A stretch of DNA of 64,000 bases, from the NCBI GenBank assembly GCA_027078745.1, contig JALWWO010000019.1, positions 124,001 through 188,000 on the forward strand. The letters run 5' to 3'. Positions 52,353 to 60,955 of this stretch are shown in pieces. How positions within the stretch are numbered: the stretch's first letter is position 1; every line of letters starts with the position of its first letter. Both the position numbers and the translations under genes were made by a program. The notes below the pieces were generated by a model. That model did no database searches. It was not told the DNA's origin and saw only the letters and a list, made by a program, of their open reading frames with translations. The DNA comes from Chromatiaceae bacterium (GTDB taxonomy: Bacteria > Pseudomonadota > Gammaproteobacteria > Chromatiales > Chromatiaceae).

Positions 52353-53198
52353 ATGGGGGGCAAGTGGTTTCTCAATGGGGTTTGGATCTGGGGATGCATA
52401 TGCGTCGTTATTCTCGGCCACAGCTTTCAGGGACGAGCTGCGGAGGACCCGTTTCGAGGGGTTTGGCAGAGTCAGGATGTGCATCAGTTGACCGCTTGGG
52501 GACAGCGCTATGAATCCGGCGTGGGCGTGGGTCGGGATCTCCAAAAGGCCCTTCGCCTCTACTGCAAGGCCGCGCGTCTGGGCCATGGAGAAGCGCAATA
52601 CCGCTTGGGGCAGCTCTATCTCTTCGGGCGTGGGGTGAAAAAGGATCTGGCGCAGGCAGCAGCTTGGCTCTTTCGGGCGTACAAGGCAAAGCACCGGAAG
52701 GCGGCGACTTTGTTAAAGGTGCTCAAGGTGCAAAAGGTCCCCACGCAACCCGCCCGTTGCTCCTTGGGTAATTCGGAACAACCCAAGCTGCGCACCCATC
52801 CGGCAACCGGTGTGATTGCCCAGCTGGTGCGGAAGCTCGCCCCGCGCTATCGGCTCGATCCCAATCTGGTGCTGGCAGTGATCGAAGCGGAATCCAACTT
52901 CAATCCCCAGGCGAGATCTCCGAAAAATGCTAAAGGCCTGATGCAGCTCATTCCGGCCACCGCCAAGCGCTTTGGAGTCAACGATGTGTGGGATCCGGAA
53001 CAGAACCTGCGGGGCGGCATGGCCTATCTGCGCTGGCTGCTGGATCATTTCGAGGGCAATATCGCCCTCGCCTTAGCCGCCTACAATGCGGGGGAACAGG
53101 CGGTCAAACGGCACGGGGGTGTGCCCCCGTACAAGGAGACTCAAGCCTATGTGCAGCGAATTCTGCGGCGGCTTGGCCTCCAGGGAAAGACTGGTTAG
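52353..53198 (+). CDS. lytic transglycosylase with N-terminal Sel1 repeats
   Basis: A protein of 281 residues. It has a signal peptide (WFLNGVWIWGCICVVILGHS), two Sel1-like repeats at about 60-125 (ALRLYCKAARLGHGEAQYRL; LAQAAAWLFRAYKAKHRKAA) and a C-terminal SLT domain at about 155-275. The catalytic Glu is in AVIEAESNFNPQA (about 179), followed by KGLMQLIPATAKRFGV and LALAAYNAGEQAVKRHGG. It cleaves peptidoglycan in the periplasm. The start is ATG 52353; TTG 52347 has better spacing from GGGAGG. The frame is open far upstream, antisense to the glycosyltransferase, and that part is rejected. It diverges from the glycosyltransferase by 96 bases. Confidence 0.88.
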   Translation: MGGKWFLNGVWIWGCICVVILGHSFQGRAAEDPFRGVWQSQDVHQLTAWGQRYESGVGVGRDLQKALRLYCKAARLGHGEAQYRLGQLYLFGRGVKKDLAQAAAWLFRAYKAKHRKAATLLKVLKVQKVPTQPARCSLGNSEQPKLRTHPATGVIAQLVRKLAPRYRLDPNLVLAVIEAESNFNPQARSPKNAKGLMQLIPATAKRFGVNDVWDPEQNLRGGMAYLRWLLDHFEGNIALALAAYNAGEQAVKRHGGVPPYKETQAYVQRILRRLGLQGKTG

Positions 53199-53232
53199 GA
53201 GAATCCTGAATGTTGATGACGGAGGCATGAGG

Positions 53233-53952
53233 ATGAACGATCCGGATCTTCAAGAAAAGGTGGCGGTGGTGACCGGTGCTACGGGCAATCTGGGGCGCGC
53301 CCTCTGTCGGGCCTTGCTGGACCGGGGGGCCAAGGTTGCCCTGATCGCGCGAGACAATAGGGCTCTGGAAGCGCTGCAAGAAGCACTGGGGGCGCAGGAC
53401 CGCACCGCCGGCTTTGCCATCGATTTGGGGGAAGCCAATGCGGTGCAGAACGGTATGGATCGGATCGTAGAACGGTTTGGAGGCATTCATATCTTGGTCA
53501 ACGCCGTCGGTGGGTTCCGCATGGGACCGCCCCTTCACGAAACCGCCGTGGAAGATTGGGATCAGATGATGGCGATCAACGCTCGTTCGGTCTTCATGAG
53601 TTGCAAGGCTGCCATTCCGCACATGCTGGCGGCGGGGGGTGGGCAGATTGTGAATATTTCCGCTCGGGCGGCAAGACAGGGCAAGGGGCGTATGGGCCCC
53701 TATTGCGCTTCCAAGGCGGCAGTCATCGCTCTGACCGAGAGCTTGGCCGAAGAACATCGGGACACAGGCATTCGGGTGAACTGCATTCTCCCGGGCACCC
53801 TCGATACGCCCCAAAATCGAGCAGCTCTGCCTGATGCAGATTATCGCTGTTGGGTTTCTCCCGAAGCTCTGTCCGATGTGGTGTTGTTCTTGATCTCGGA
53901 AGCAGCCCGGGCCATTCAGGGCGCATCGATTCCCGTCTATGGGCGCAGCTAA
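53233..53952 (+). CDS. short-chain dehydrogenase/reductase
   Basis: A protein of 239 residues of the classical SDR type. The nucleotide-binding motif is VVTGATGNLGRALCRALLDR near the N-terminus, with VNAVGG, the catalytic Ser region IVNISARAARQG and the YCASKAAVIALTESLA Tyr-x3-Lys motif. The substrate is unknown; FabG-like or other carbonyl reduction is possible. ATG 53233 has GGAGG 7 bases upstream. It follows the lytic transglycosylase by 34 bases and overlaps the stop of the convergent hypothetical gene by 4 bases. Confidence 0.9.
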   Translation: MNDPDLQEKVAVVTGATGNLGRALCRALLDRGAKVALIARDNRALEALQEALGAQDRTAGFAIDLGEANAVQNGMDRIVERFGGIHILVNAVGGFRMGPPLHETAVEDWDQMMAINARSVFMSCKAAIPHMLAAGGGQIVNISARAARQGKGRMGPYCASKAAVIALTESLAEEHRDTGIRVNCILPGTLDTPQNRAALPDADYRCWVSPEALSDVVLFLISEAARAIQGASIPVYGRS

Positions 53953-54602
53953 TAGGGCGCAGTGCTCCCCCGTGCGAGGAGGATTTCATAGACCGCCGAC
54001 TCGATGACGCGCATGTCTGTGAGGGGATAGGGCGTGATGTGGAGTCGGTGCAGGCGCTGTTGATAGTTCATGCAATAGGCATGATGGAAGCCGAGAAATC
54101 CTTCTTCTCCTTTGAGCCGCTGGATGTCTTGCACATAGTCCGCATAGTTCGCCGTCTGCATCATGTGATAAGGCGTCGGGGACCGGCCCAGCCGGAAATG
54201 TTCGATGGCGGTGTCCCAAGTGGGATAGCGATGGGGATTGGCAAAGTGCAGGACTTGAGAAGCAGCTACCAGGGATTGTAGACAGTTCGCCACCGCTTCC
54301 ACGATGGCCAAGGAAAAATCCCGGTTTTCCGCTCGGGCACGGTCAAAGGCGTCCACCGCTGCGGGCAATTTTTCTTCTTCGATCTGCAAGCTATGGGGCA
54401 ACCACCCGTGGGCGAAGGTGGCGAGCAGCAAAAAAGTGTCGAGCACCTCGGTATCCGTAGATTGGGCGGTGCGCAGCAGGCGGGGATAGAGGCGAATTCG
54501 GCTCGCTTCCTTGGAGTGCACTGCGAAGTCATTGAACCGCACCAAGTCCACCGCTTGATCGAGAACGCTTAGCGTCAAATTGGTCTCGGTGGCCGCGCTC
54601 AT
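53949..54602 (-). CDS. unknown protein coupled to an S24-like gene
   Basis: A protein of 217 mainly helical residues, with no signal peptide, membrane segment or Cys cluster. The middle contains VLHFANPHRYPTWDTAIEHF. This local pattern recalls helical DNA-repair-like folds with a YPxWD segment, but I cannot name a family. Its ATG overlaps the stop of the S24-like gene (ATGA), so the two are made together and may act together. It ends head-on against the SDR gene. No function is assigned. Confidence 0.65.
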   Translation of the reverse strand: MSAATETNLTLSVLDQAVDLVRFNDFAVHSKEASRIRLYPRLLRTAQSTDTEVLDTFLLLATFAHGWLPHSLQIEEEKLPAAVDAFDRARAENRDFSLAIVEAVANCLQSLVAASQVLHFANPHRYPTWDTAIEHFRLGRSPTPYHMMQTANYADYVQDIQRLKGEEGFLGFHHAYCMNYQQRLHRLHITPYPLTDMRVIESAVYEILLARGSTAPY

Positions 54603-54937
54603 CTGCGATAGGTGTAGTGCTTGATCTTGCGGCGGAGGTTTCTCTGAACGATGATGCCCAATACCTTCCAGTCCAATCCAGTGAGATCGATTTCTGGGTA
54701 GAGTGCGTTGAGGGCGACCAGCCGTTCCCGACCGTCCGCATCTCGACGATATTGCCGGAACCAGCGCACCCCCTCGACCTCTGCGAATACGAACATGCCA
54801 TCCTGGCAAGTGGCATTGGGCTCAATGATCACGATGCAGCGGTCTGGGAACTCTGGTTCCATCTCATTGCCCAACACCTGCAAAGCATAGGGCTCCCGCA
54901 TACTGCATCCGCCCAGGTTCGGATTGAGATCGTCCAT
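54599..54937 (-). CDS. S24-like protein lacking the catalytic serine
   Basis: A protein of 112 residues built on the LexA/UmuD C-terminal fold: YALQVLGNEMEPEFPDRCIV, FVFAEVEGVRWFRQY, RLVALNALYPEIDL, VLGIIVQRN. The motif that normally reads GxSMxP is GNEMEP here, with Glu for Ser, and the place of the catalytic Lys reads VRWFR by eye alignment. Self-cleavage is therefore unlikely. There is no helix-turn-helix domain in front. GAGG is 6 bases before the ATG at 54937. It is first of a two-gene unit with the unknown gene at 53949-54602. It could be a sensor, a decoy or a protein-interaction module. Confidence 0.75.
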   Translation of the reverse strand: MDDLNPNLGGCSMREPYALQVLGNEMEPEFPDRCIVIIEPNATCQDGMFVFAEVEGVRWFRQYRRDADGRERLVALNALYPEIDLTGLDWKVLGIIVQRNLRRKIKHYTYRR

Positions 54938-54964
54938 CGGCTTCCTCACAGAACGGAATTAGGC

Positions 54965-55057
54965 ATGACCGTGATCGCCTTTGCTCGCAATCTGTTCTTC
55001 GGCGGGCGCTATCTGAACCTGGATGACTGGATCGCCCGTTTTCTGCGGCGGGCCTGA
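54965..55057 (+). CDS. possible 30-residue protein or remnant
   Basis: A short frame of 30 residues, MTVIAFARNLFF to the C-terminal WIARFLRRA, basic and amphipathic. It lies in the gap between the S24-like gene and the rhodanese gene and opposes both. No ribosome binding site or known family is seen. It could be a leftover gene end. Confidence 0.15.
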   Translation: MTVIAFARNLFFGGRYLNLDDWIARFLRRA

Positions 55058-55062
55058 TCCCC

Positions 55063-55533
55063 TCATTCGTCCTTTGGACGCATCTGTTCCGGTCGGATCT
55101 GGGGGGTGAAATAGACATCTGCTTCCTCCAGATCCACCGCATTGCCCGCCCCATCTTCCAGGGGTTGCTCATAGTCCTTCCAACCCCGCAAGCCGGTCTG
55201 AAGGGAAACTACGTTAGTGTAGCCCAGCACTTGCAGGGAATGGGCAGCCAGTACACTCCGGTATCCAGAGCGGCACACTACCACGATTTCCCGCTCTCGG
55301 GCCCGCACCAGTTCCGGAATAGTCTCCTCATAATCCCATTCACAGGCGGATTCCAAAATGCCCCGAGGCACGTTGATGGAACCCGCGATATGCATGGCGG
55401 CAAATTCCTGCGGTTCCCGCACATCTAGGATCAGCAGATCCGGATTTTCCCGCAACCGCGCCTCCAGATCCCAGGGCATGATTTCCCGCACATCGGAAAG
55501 GCAACTCCGCACTAAATCGATAAAACGCTTCAT
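55063..55533 (-). CDS. rhodanese-like domain protein
   Basis: A protein of 156 residues with one rhodanese domain. LLILDVREPQEFAAMHIAGS is the N-terminal signature. The active-site loop is VVVCRSGYRSVLAA with the persulfide-forming Cys (about 96), and VVSLQTGLRGWKDYEQPL closes the domain. A C-terminal tail of about 30 acidic residues follows. Single-domain rhodaneses move sulfane sulfur; the target is unknown. GAAGAG precedes the ATG by 3 bases. It diverges from gltA across 193 bases. Confidence 0.9.
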   Translation of the reverse strand: MKRFIDLVRSCLSDVREIMPWDLEARLRENPDLLILDVREPQEFAAMHIAGSINVPRGILESACEWDYEETIPELVRAREREIVVVCRSGYRSVLAAHSLQVLGYTNVVSLQTGLRGWKDYEQPLEDGAGNAVDLEEADVYFTPQIRPEQMRPKDE

Positions 55534-55726
55534 AACTCTTCAGGCGATCCCCCGAAGGGATTCGGTAGGAACAACCCGCCTCCCGCATGGTTGAACAAAA
55601 GATAAGGGCGATCCGAGTGGATGAAAGCCCTCAATTCCCCGCATCTTCGGGAAAACCCTCATGCAAAGGCTGCTGGGAATCGTGTATTTTGCAGCGCCAT
55701 GAGGATCAGCCTACAGGAGAATCCAT

Positions 55727-57025
55727 GTGTCTCAGAAAACCATGATACTCACCGATCCAGATACGGGGCGTTCTCTCGAACTGCCGGTCCGCGAGAGCAC
55801 CATCGGCCCGCCTGCCCTAGAAGTGAGCAGTCTTTATCGGGAATTCGGTATCTTCACCTATGATCCCGGGTTTCTGTCCACGGCGAGCTGCACCAGCCGG
55901 ATCACCTACATCGATGGGGAGCAGGGCATTCTGCGCTATCGGGGGTATCCCATCGAAGAATTGGCTGCCAAGACCAGTTTTTTAGAAGTGGCCTATCTGC
56001 TGCTCTATGGCGATCTGCCCTCGGAAACCCAGCTCACGACTTTCGAGGATTCCATCAGCCGCCACAGCATGATCAATGAATCCCTCAAGCGCTTCTTCGA
56101 TGGGTTTCACTATGATGCCCATCCCATGGCCATGCTCATCGGGGTGGTGGGCAGTTTGTCCGCCTTTTACCACGATCACTTCGAGTCCCACGAAAATATT
56201 ACCCAGGAACAGCGGGAGTTAGTCGCCCATCGGCTCATCGCGAAAATGCCCACCATCGCCGCTGCTGCCTATAAACATAATCTGGGCGAACCCTTTATCT
56301 ATCCCCGCCGCGATCTGCGCTATGTGGCGAACTTCCTCAACATGATGTTCGCTACTCCCTGCGAGCGCTACCGCATCAGCCCCCTGGCGGAGCGGGCCAT
56401 GAACCTGCTCTTCATCCTGCACGCGGATCACGAGCAGAACGCAAGCACCTCCACCGTGCGCTTAGCGGCCAGCTCCGGCGCCAATCCCTATGCCTGCATT
56501 GCGGCGGGCATCACTTCCCTTTGGGGGCCTGCGCATGGTGGGGCCAACGAAGAAGTGCTCAAGATGCTGGGCGAGATTGGCACCGTCGATCGGATCGATC
56601 AATATATTGCCAAAGTGAAGGATAAGAGCTTCCGGCTCGCGGGTTTCGGCCATCGGGTGTACAAGAACTATGATCCCCGCGCCAAGATCATTCGAGACGT
56701 CTGCCATCGAGTGCTCGAAGAACTCGCCGATGGCAGCAATCCCCAATTCGAACTCGCCCTGCGGTTGGAGGAAATCGCTCTGAAGGATGAATACTTCCTG
56801 GAACGGAAGCTCTATCCCAACGTGGACTTCTATTCCGGCATCATCTACCGAGCCCTGGGCATCCCCATCAATATGTTCACCGCCATGTTCGCCATCGCCC
56901 GCACCGTGGGTTGGGTGGCCCATTGGATAGAACTGACCACAGACCCAGAATACCGCATCGGCCGTCCCAGACAACGCTATGTGGGGGAACCCCTGCGGCA
57001 GATCCGACCCATCCGGCAGCGCTGA
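55727..57025 (+). CDS. gltA: citrate synthase
   Basis: A protein of 432 residues, the size of the hexameric NADH-sensitive type II enzyme. It condenses oxaloacetate and acetyl-CoA. Catalytic regions are seen in [53 protein letters not shown] and [18 protein letters not shown] (catalytic Asp). The GTG start at 55727 follows AGGAGA at 6 bases; an ATG two bases earlier is out of frame. It has its own upstream region and no operon partner. Confidence 0.97.
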   Translation: MSQKTMILTDPDTGRSLELPVRESTIGPPALEVSSLYREFGIFTYDPGFLSTASCTSRITYIDGEQGILRYRGYPIEELAAKTSFLEVAYLLLYGDLPSETQLTTFEDSISRHSMINESLKRFFDGFHYDAHPMAMLIGVVGSLSAFYHDHFESHENITQEQRELVAHRLIAKMPTIAAAAYKHNLGEPFIYPRRDLRYVANFLNMMFATPCERYRISPLAERAMNLLFILHADHEQNASTSTVRLAASSGANPYACIAAGITSLWGPAHGGANEEVLKMLGEIGTVDRIDQYIAKVKDKSFRLAGFGHRVYKNYDPRAKIIRDVCHRVLEELADGSNPQFELALRLEEIALKDEYFLERKLYPNVDFYSGIIYRALGIPINMFTAMFAIARTVGWVAHWIELTTDPEYRIGRPRQRYVGEPLRQIRPIRQR

Positions 57026-57064
57026 AGCGTGAGGACAAACGGGTAGAATTCGCAGGGATGCGAA

Positions 57065-57102
57065 TGGACAGGATCGACCATATTGGACAGGATCGACCAT
57101 AT
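57065..57102. repeat. two head-to-tail 19-bp repeats upstream of a DUF1566 gene
   Basis: Units 57065-57083 and 57084-57102 are identical (tggacaggatcgaccatat). They stand 43 bases before the ATG of the first DUF1566 gene and are followed by an A+T-rich stretch (tataaaaa), where a promoter would be expected. Confidence 0.85.
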
Positions 57103-57144
57103 TATAAAAATTCCCCACTCCCCCTAATTCGTCGGGACAAATCC

Positions 57145-58149
57145 ATGAAATACGGGAACCACCAGTCCAATCTCATCATCCACCCCGCCAAGATGATTCC
57201 GCTTCTATCGTCTGTGCTGCTTTCAGGCCCAGGGATCGGCGCGGAAATTTGCAATGGCATCTCATCAAAAACTATTGATGCCAGTATGTCTCTGAACGCT
57301 GGGGACACTTGTACCGCCACGCAAACCATCACCCTCGATTCCGGCGTTACGGTTCCCGACAATATTTCACTATATGCGCCGGTCGTGCGCTTTTTCAGCC
57401 CGGTTTACCTACAGGGGAACTTGCATATAGCGCAGAGTGACCCGGCGACGACCCCATCACCGCTCAACGATACGGGTATCACCTGGTGTGCTGACGATTC
57501 AGACAACGACTTGTCTTGTCCTGTAACTGGTTATCCCGGGCAGGACGCTGAGTATGGGCGTGATGTAACCCACAACGACGATTCCGACGGCCATGCCGGT
57601 TTCAGCTTCACGAAGCTCGATGCGGAGGGCAATCCCCTGCCCGCCAGCGCTACCAGTTGGTCTTGTGTGAAGGACAATGTGACGGGATTGATCTGGGAGG
57701 TGAAGACCGACGACGGCGGCTTGCATGACAAGGATGATCTTTACAACTGGTACAGCACCTATCCCAACACCAACGGCGGCGGTATGGGCTATGCGGATGA
57801 TGATGGCGCGATTTGTTATGGCTATGATCCCAATGATCCGGCTACCTATTGCAATACCCAAGCCTATGTGATACGGGTCAATCAAGCGGGCTGGTGCGGC
57901 TATCATGACTGGCGCATGCCCACCATAGAAGAACTGCGCTCCCTGGTGGATTATTCTCTGCCTTCTCCTGGGCCAACGATCGATACGGACTTTTTCCCCA
58001 ACCAAGTGAATTCGCAGATGTGGTCATCGTCGCCGGATGCCAGCCATCCGCTCGGCGTGTGGCTTCTCGATTTCGGCTATGGAGGAAACTGGGCGGGCGG
58101 TAAGGACATGTCCCAGTTTTTTGTTCGTGTCGTGCGCGGCGGAAAGTGA
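57145..58149 (+). CDS. secreted DUF1566 domain protein, copy 1
   Basis: A protein of about 334 residues. It has an N-terminal export signal (KMIPLLSSVLLSGPGIGAEI), a short beta-rich region of the kind that binds or lies on surfaces (ATQTITLDSGVTVPDNISLY), then a DUF1566 (Lcl-like) domain at about 170-334: DNVTGLIWEVKTDDGGLHD, YHDWRMPTIEELRSLVDYS, QMWSSSPDASHPLGVWLLDF, VRVVRGGK. The domain has a C-type-lectin-like pattern. The ATG at 57145 is chosen because the upstream frame runs into gltA. The gene is more A+T rich than its neighbours. It is followed by a second, shorter member. Confidence 0.75.
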   Translation: MKYGNHQSNLIIHPAKMIPLLSSVLLSGPGIGAEICNGISSKTIDASMSLNAGDTCTATQTITLDSGVTVPDNISLYAPVVRFFSPVYLQGNLHIAQSDPATTPSPLNDTGITWCADDSDNDLSCPVTGYPGQDAEYGRDVTHNDDSDGHAGFSFTKLDAEGNPLPASATSWSCVKDNVTGLIWEVKTDDGGLHDKDDLYNWYSTYPNTNGGGMGYADDDGAICYGYDPNDPATYCNTQAYVIRVNQAGWCGYHDWRMPTIEELRSLVDYSLPSPGPTIDTDFFPNQVNSQMWSSSPDASHPLGVWLLDFGYGGNWAGGKDMSQFFVRVVRGGK

Positions 58150-58279
58150 CAGGGCATTTGTTATTTATTTTCCTTTTTAAGAAAATATCATACAGCAATC
58201 CCGATAGGGTGTGATGCAAACCATTTGTTGTACTCAAAAATCAAGTTTGACCACTGCCGGCTCATCTGAGGAACCTATC

Positions 58280-58813
58280 ATGAACCGATTTGACTTTAGA
58301 CCCTTTATCTTGTGGGTAGCTTTATTTCTAGTATCCGTTGGTGCGGCCCGGGCAGCGCAATATTGTAGTTCCCATATCCCCCGGTCCACGCCGGATGCCG
58401 ATTTTGTGGATCACGGGGATGGCACCGTCACCCATAAGGAAACCGGTTTGATGTGGAGCAAATGTCTGCTAGGTCTAAGTGGCGATGACTGCGAATTCAT
58501 CACCGATGATAATATTCACTATACCTGGCAAGAAGCCTTGGAAGCAGCGGAAGCTTCTACTTTAGCCGGTTACAACGACTGGCGCTTGCCCAATATCAAG
58601 GAACTGGCTTCTATCGTGGAACTGGCCTGTTATGCTCCTACGATCAATCTCACCATTTTTCCCAATAACCCAACTGTGTATGTGTGGTCGTCGTCGCCGG
58701 GTGCCAACAACTATCCGCGCTACGCGTGGGTTCTCTCTTTCTACTTGGGGATGAGCGACATGTACGGTAGGCACGAGGGCAATCATGTTCGGTTAGTGCG
58801 CGGCGGACAGTGA
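58280..58813 (+). CDS. secreted DUF1566 domain protein, copy 2
   Basis: A protein of 177 residues with a clear signal peptide (FILWVALFLVSVGAARAA) and one DUF1566 domain: DHGDGTVTHKETGLMWSKC, YNDWRLPNIKELASIVELAC, VYVWSSSPGANN and HVRLVRGGQ. It lacks the extra N-terminal region of copy 1. GAGG lies about 9 bases before the ATG. Four or more Cys in the mature part (YCSSHIP, SKCLLG, DDCEF, LACYAP) could form disulfides. Base composition is again lower in G+C than flanking genes. The two copies share the WSSSP and VR-VRGG ends, so they are duplicates that diverged. Confidence 0.75.
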   Translation: MNRFDFRPFILWVALFLVSVGAARAAQYCSSHIPRSTPDADFVDHGDGTVTHKETGLMWSKCLLGLSGDDCEFITDDNIHYTWQEALEAAEASTLAGYNDWRLPNIKELASIVELACYAPTINLTIFPNNPTVYVWSSSPGANNYPRYAWVLSFYLGMSDMYGRHEGNHVRLVRGGQ

Positions 58814-59038
58814 CTTTGTTGTTTGTACCGATCAAGGCCCTAATCCGTTCTACCAAACCGCCAACGCCCCCGATCACCCAATCCGCAACCGGCTGCACCG
58901 ACAGCCCAAACCTGCCCGCCTGGATCCGAAACTACGGGCGATGATCCTTCAGCATTCCCCGCTAGGCATTCCGGTGCCGCAGTCAACCTGAGATGGGTTA
59001 GAATGCCCCGTTCAAAAACCGATTCCAGAGCCTAGCCT

Positions 59039-60949
59039 ATGTTGCAAACGATCCGCGAGCGCGCCCAAGGTTGGATCGCCTGGGCGATTGTCATCCTCAT
59101 CAGCATCCCCTTCGCCCTCTGGGGCATTCAATCCTATCTGGGCGTTGGTTCGGAACCCGTGGTCGCCCAGGTCAACGGCGTAGAAATCACCCAGCGGGCC
59201 TTGGATCAGCGCTATCAGGAAACCCGGATGCGGTTGCGGGAACGACTGGGCAGCGCCTACCGGCCGGAACTGTTCGATGAGCAGACCATGCGGGCCCAGG
59301 TCTTAGAGCAGATGATCGAGGAAACTTTGATCCTCCAGGTGGCCCAGGACCTGGGCTTGCGGGCTTCGGATCAGGAATTGCGCCTGGCGATCCTCCTGAA
59401 TCCTGCCTTCCAAAAGGAGGGCCGGTTCGACAAGGCGACCTATCAGCGGATGCTGGCGTTGCAGGGCACTTCGGAGGCCCAGTACGAGGACAGTTTGCGG
59501 CGGCGCATCCTGGGCACCCAGCTCCAGCGGGCCATCGAAGCCAGCGCCTTCGTCACGGAGAGCGAGCTGGCGGAAGCGGTGCGCTTGGAAAAACAGCAAC
59601 GGCAAGTGCAGCTCATCCGGCTGCCCAAGGCGCAGTTCCTTTCCGATACCCCCATCCCCGATGCAGAGATCCAAGCCTATTATGAAGCCCATGCGGATCG
59701 CTTCCGGTCGCCGGAGCGGGTAAAGCTCCAATATCTGCTGCTGAATGCGGAGACCATGGATCTGGCAAAGCCGCCTGCGGAAGAGGAACTGCGCCAGCGC
59801 TATGAGGCGGAAAAGGATCGGTTTCGGAAACCGGAACAGCGCCAAGCGCGGCATATCCTGATCGCCCTGGACCCCAAATCGGATGCCCAGACCGAAGCCC
59901 AGGCCAAGGCGAAGATCGAAGCCGTTCGGGAACGCCTGGTCGGGGGAGAGGACTTTGCCGAGGTCGCCAAAGAAGTTTCCGAAGATCCAGGTTCCGCCCC
60001 CCAGGGGGGGGATCTGGGCTGGTTCGGGCGCGGGCTGATGGACCCCGCCTTCGAGCAGGCCGCCTTTCAATTGAAAAAGGGCGAGATCAGCGCGCCGGTG
60101 CGCAGTCCATTCGGCTATCACCTGATCCAAGTCACGGGGATCCAGCCGGAGACCGTCCAGCCCTTTGAACAGGTGAAGGACAAGCTCCGGGGGGAGATCG
60201 CCAAGGAGCAGGGAGAAGGGCGGTTCTTCGACTGGGCGGAACGCCTGGCCAACCTGGCCTACGAGCATCCGGACAGCTTGGAACCGGCGGCGGAAGCCCT
60301 GGGCTTGCAGATTCAGGAAAGCGATTGGCTCGACCGGCAAGGGGGCGAGGGCATCTTGGCGAATCCCAAGGTCTTGGCGGCGGCGTTCAGCGCGGAAGTG
60401 CTGGAAGAAGGGCTGAACAGCGAGCTGATCGAGCCGGAACCCGGGGCCTTGCAAGCCATCGTCCTGCGGGTGGTGGCCCATGAGCCCGCCCGCGCTAAAC
60501 CGCTGGAAACCGTGCGGGATACCATCATCGATCAGCTCCGAGATCAGGCCGCCCGCACTGCTGCGAAGGCGGAAGCGGATGCTTTGTTGGAGAAGCTGAA
60601 GAAAGGGGAACCGATCGAAGGCTATGCGGTGCAAGACCTGGGCACCATCGGCCGCGATGCGTTCCAGGTGCCGGAAGCCGTGCGCAAGCTCGCCTTCTCC
60701 CTGCCCCGCCCGAAGGACGATCAGCCGAGCTTGGGCAGCACCAGCTTGGAAAACGGGGATGGGGCGGTGGTTCGGGTGAAGCAAGTGATCGATGGGAAGC
60801 TCGCCGACCTGAAGGCACCGGAGCGGGATGCCCTGAAGCGCCGCCTGGTGCGGGCGCTCGGGCAGGGCTACTATGATCGCTTCCTGGAGGATCTCAAGGC
60901 CCGGGCGGACATCGAGCGCAAGCCCTTGGAGACGGCGAGCGATTTCTAG
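59039..60949 (+). CDS. ppiD: periplasmic folding chaperone / peptidyl-prolyl isomerase PpiD
   Basis: A protein of 636 residues (E. coli 623). One N-terminal membrane anchor (GWIAWAIVILISIPFALWGI) is followed by a SurA-like chaperone region (VAQVNGVEITQRALDQRY; LNPAFQKEGRFDKATYQRML). A parvulin domain spans about 265-370 (QARHILIALDPKSDAQTEAQ; DLGWFGRGLMDPAFEQAAF; SPFGYHLIQVTGI). A C-terminal SurA-like half completes the protein. It assists proteins leaving the SecYEG channel. A 225-base gap upstream holds no recognised gene. It ends 6 bases from the convergent fabI. Confidence 0.95.
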   Translation: MLQTIRERAQGWIAWAIVILISIPFALWGIQSYLGVGSEPVVAQVNGVEITQRALDQRYQETRMRLRERLGSAYRPELFDEQTMRAQVLEQMIEETLILQVAQDLGLRASDQELRLAILLNPAFQKEGRFDKATYQRMLALQGTSEAQYEDSLRRRILGTQLQRAIEASAFVTESELAEAVRLEKQQRQVQLIRLPKAQFLSDTPIPDAEIQAYYEAHADRFRSPERVKLQYLLLNAETMDLAKPPAEEELRQRYEAEKDRFRKPEQRQARHILIALDPKSDAQTEAQAKAKIEAVRERLVGGEDFAEVAKEVSEDPGSAPQGGDLGWFGRGLMDPAFEQAAFQLKKGEISAPVRSPFGYHLIQVTGIQPETVQPFEQVKDKLRGEIAKEQGEGRFFDWAERLANLAYEHPDSLEPAAEALGLQIQESDWLDRQGGEGILANPKVLAAAFSAEVLEEGLNSELIEPEPGALQAIVLRVVAHEPARAKPLETVRDTIIDQLRDQAARTAAKAEADALLEKLKKGEPIEGYAVQDLGTIGRDAFQVPEAVRKLAFSLPRPKDDQPSLGSTSLENGDGAVVRVKQVIDGKLADLKAPERDALKRRLVRALGQGYYDRFLEDLKARADIERKPLETASDF

Positions 60950-60955
60950 CGAGGC

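Noticed and set aside
54617-55057. Plus-strand frame of 146 codons over the S24-like gene
   Set aside because: Antisense to the S24-like fold for most of its length; only the last 30 codons lie outside and are noted separately.
58814-59038. Possible gene remnant between the DUF1566 pair and ppiD
   Set aside because: A short open stretch on either strand gives no recognisable family; treated as intergenic.
59303-60784. Minus-strand frame of 493 codons across ppiD
   Set aside because: Antisense to a complete PpiD with correct domains; no family resemblance and no ribosome binding site.
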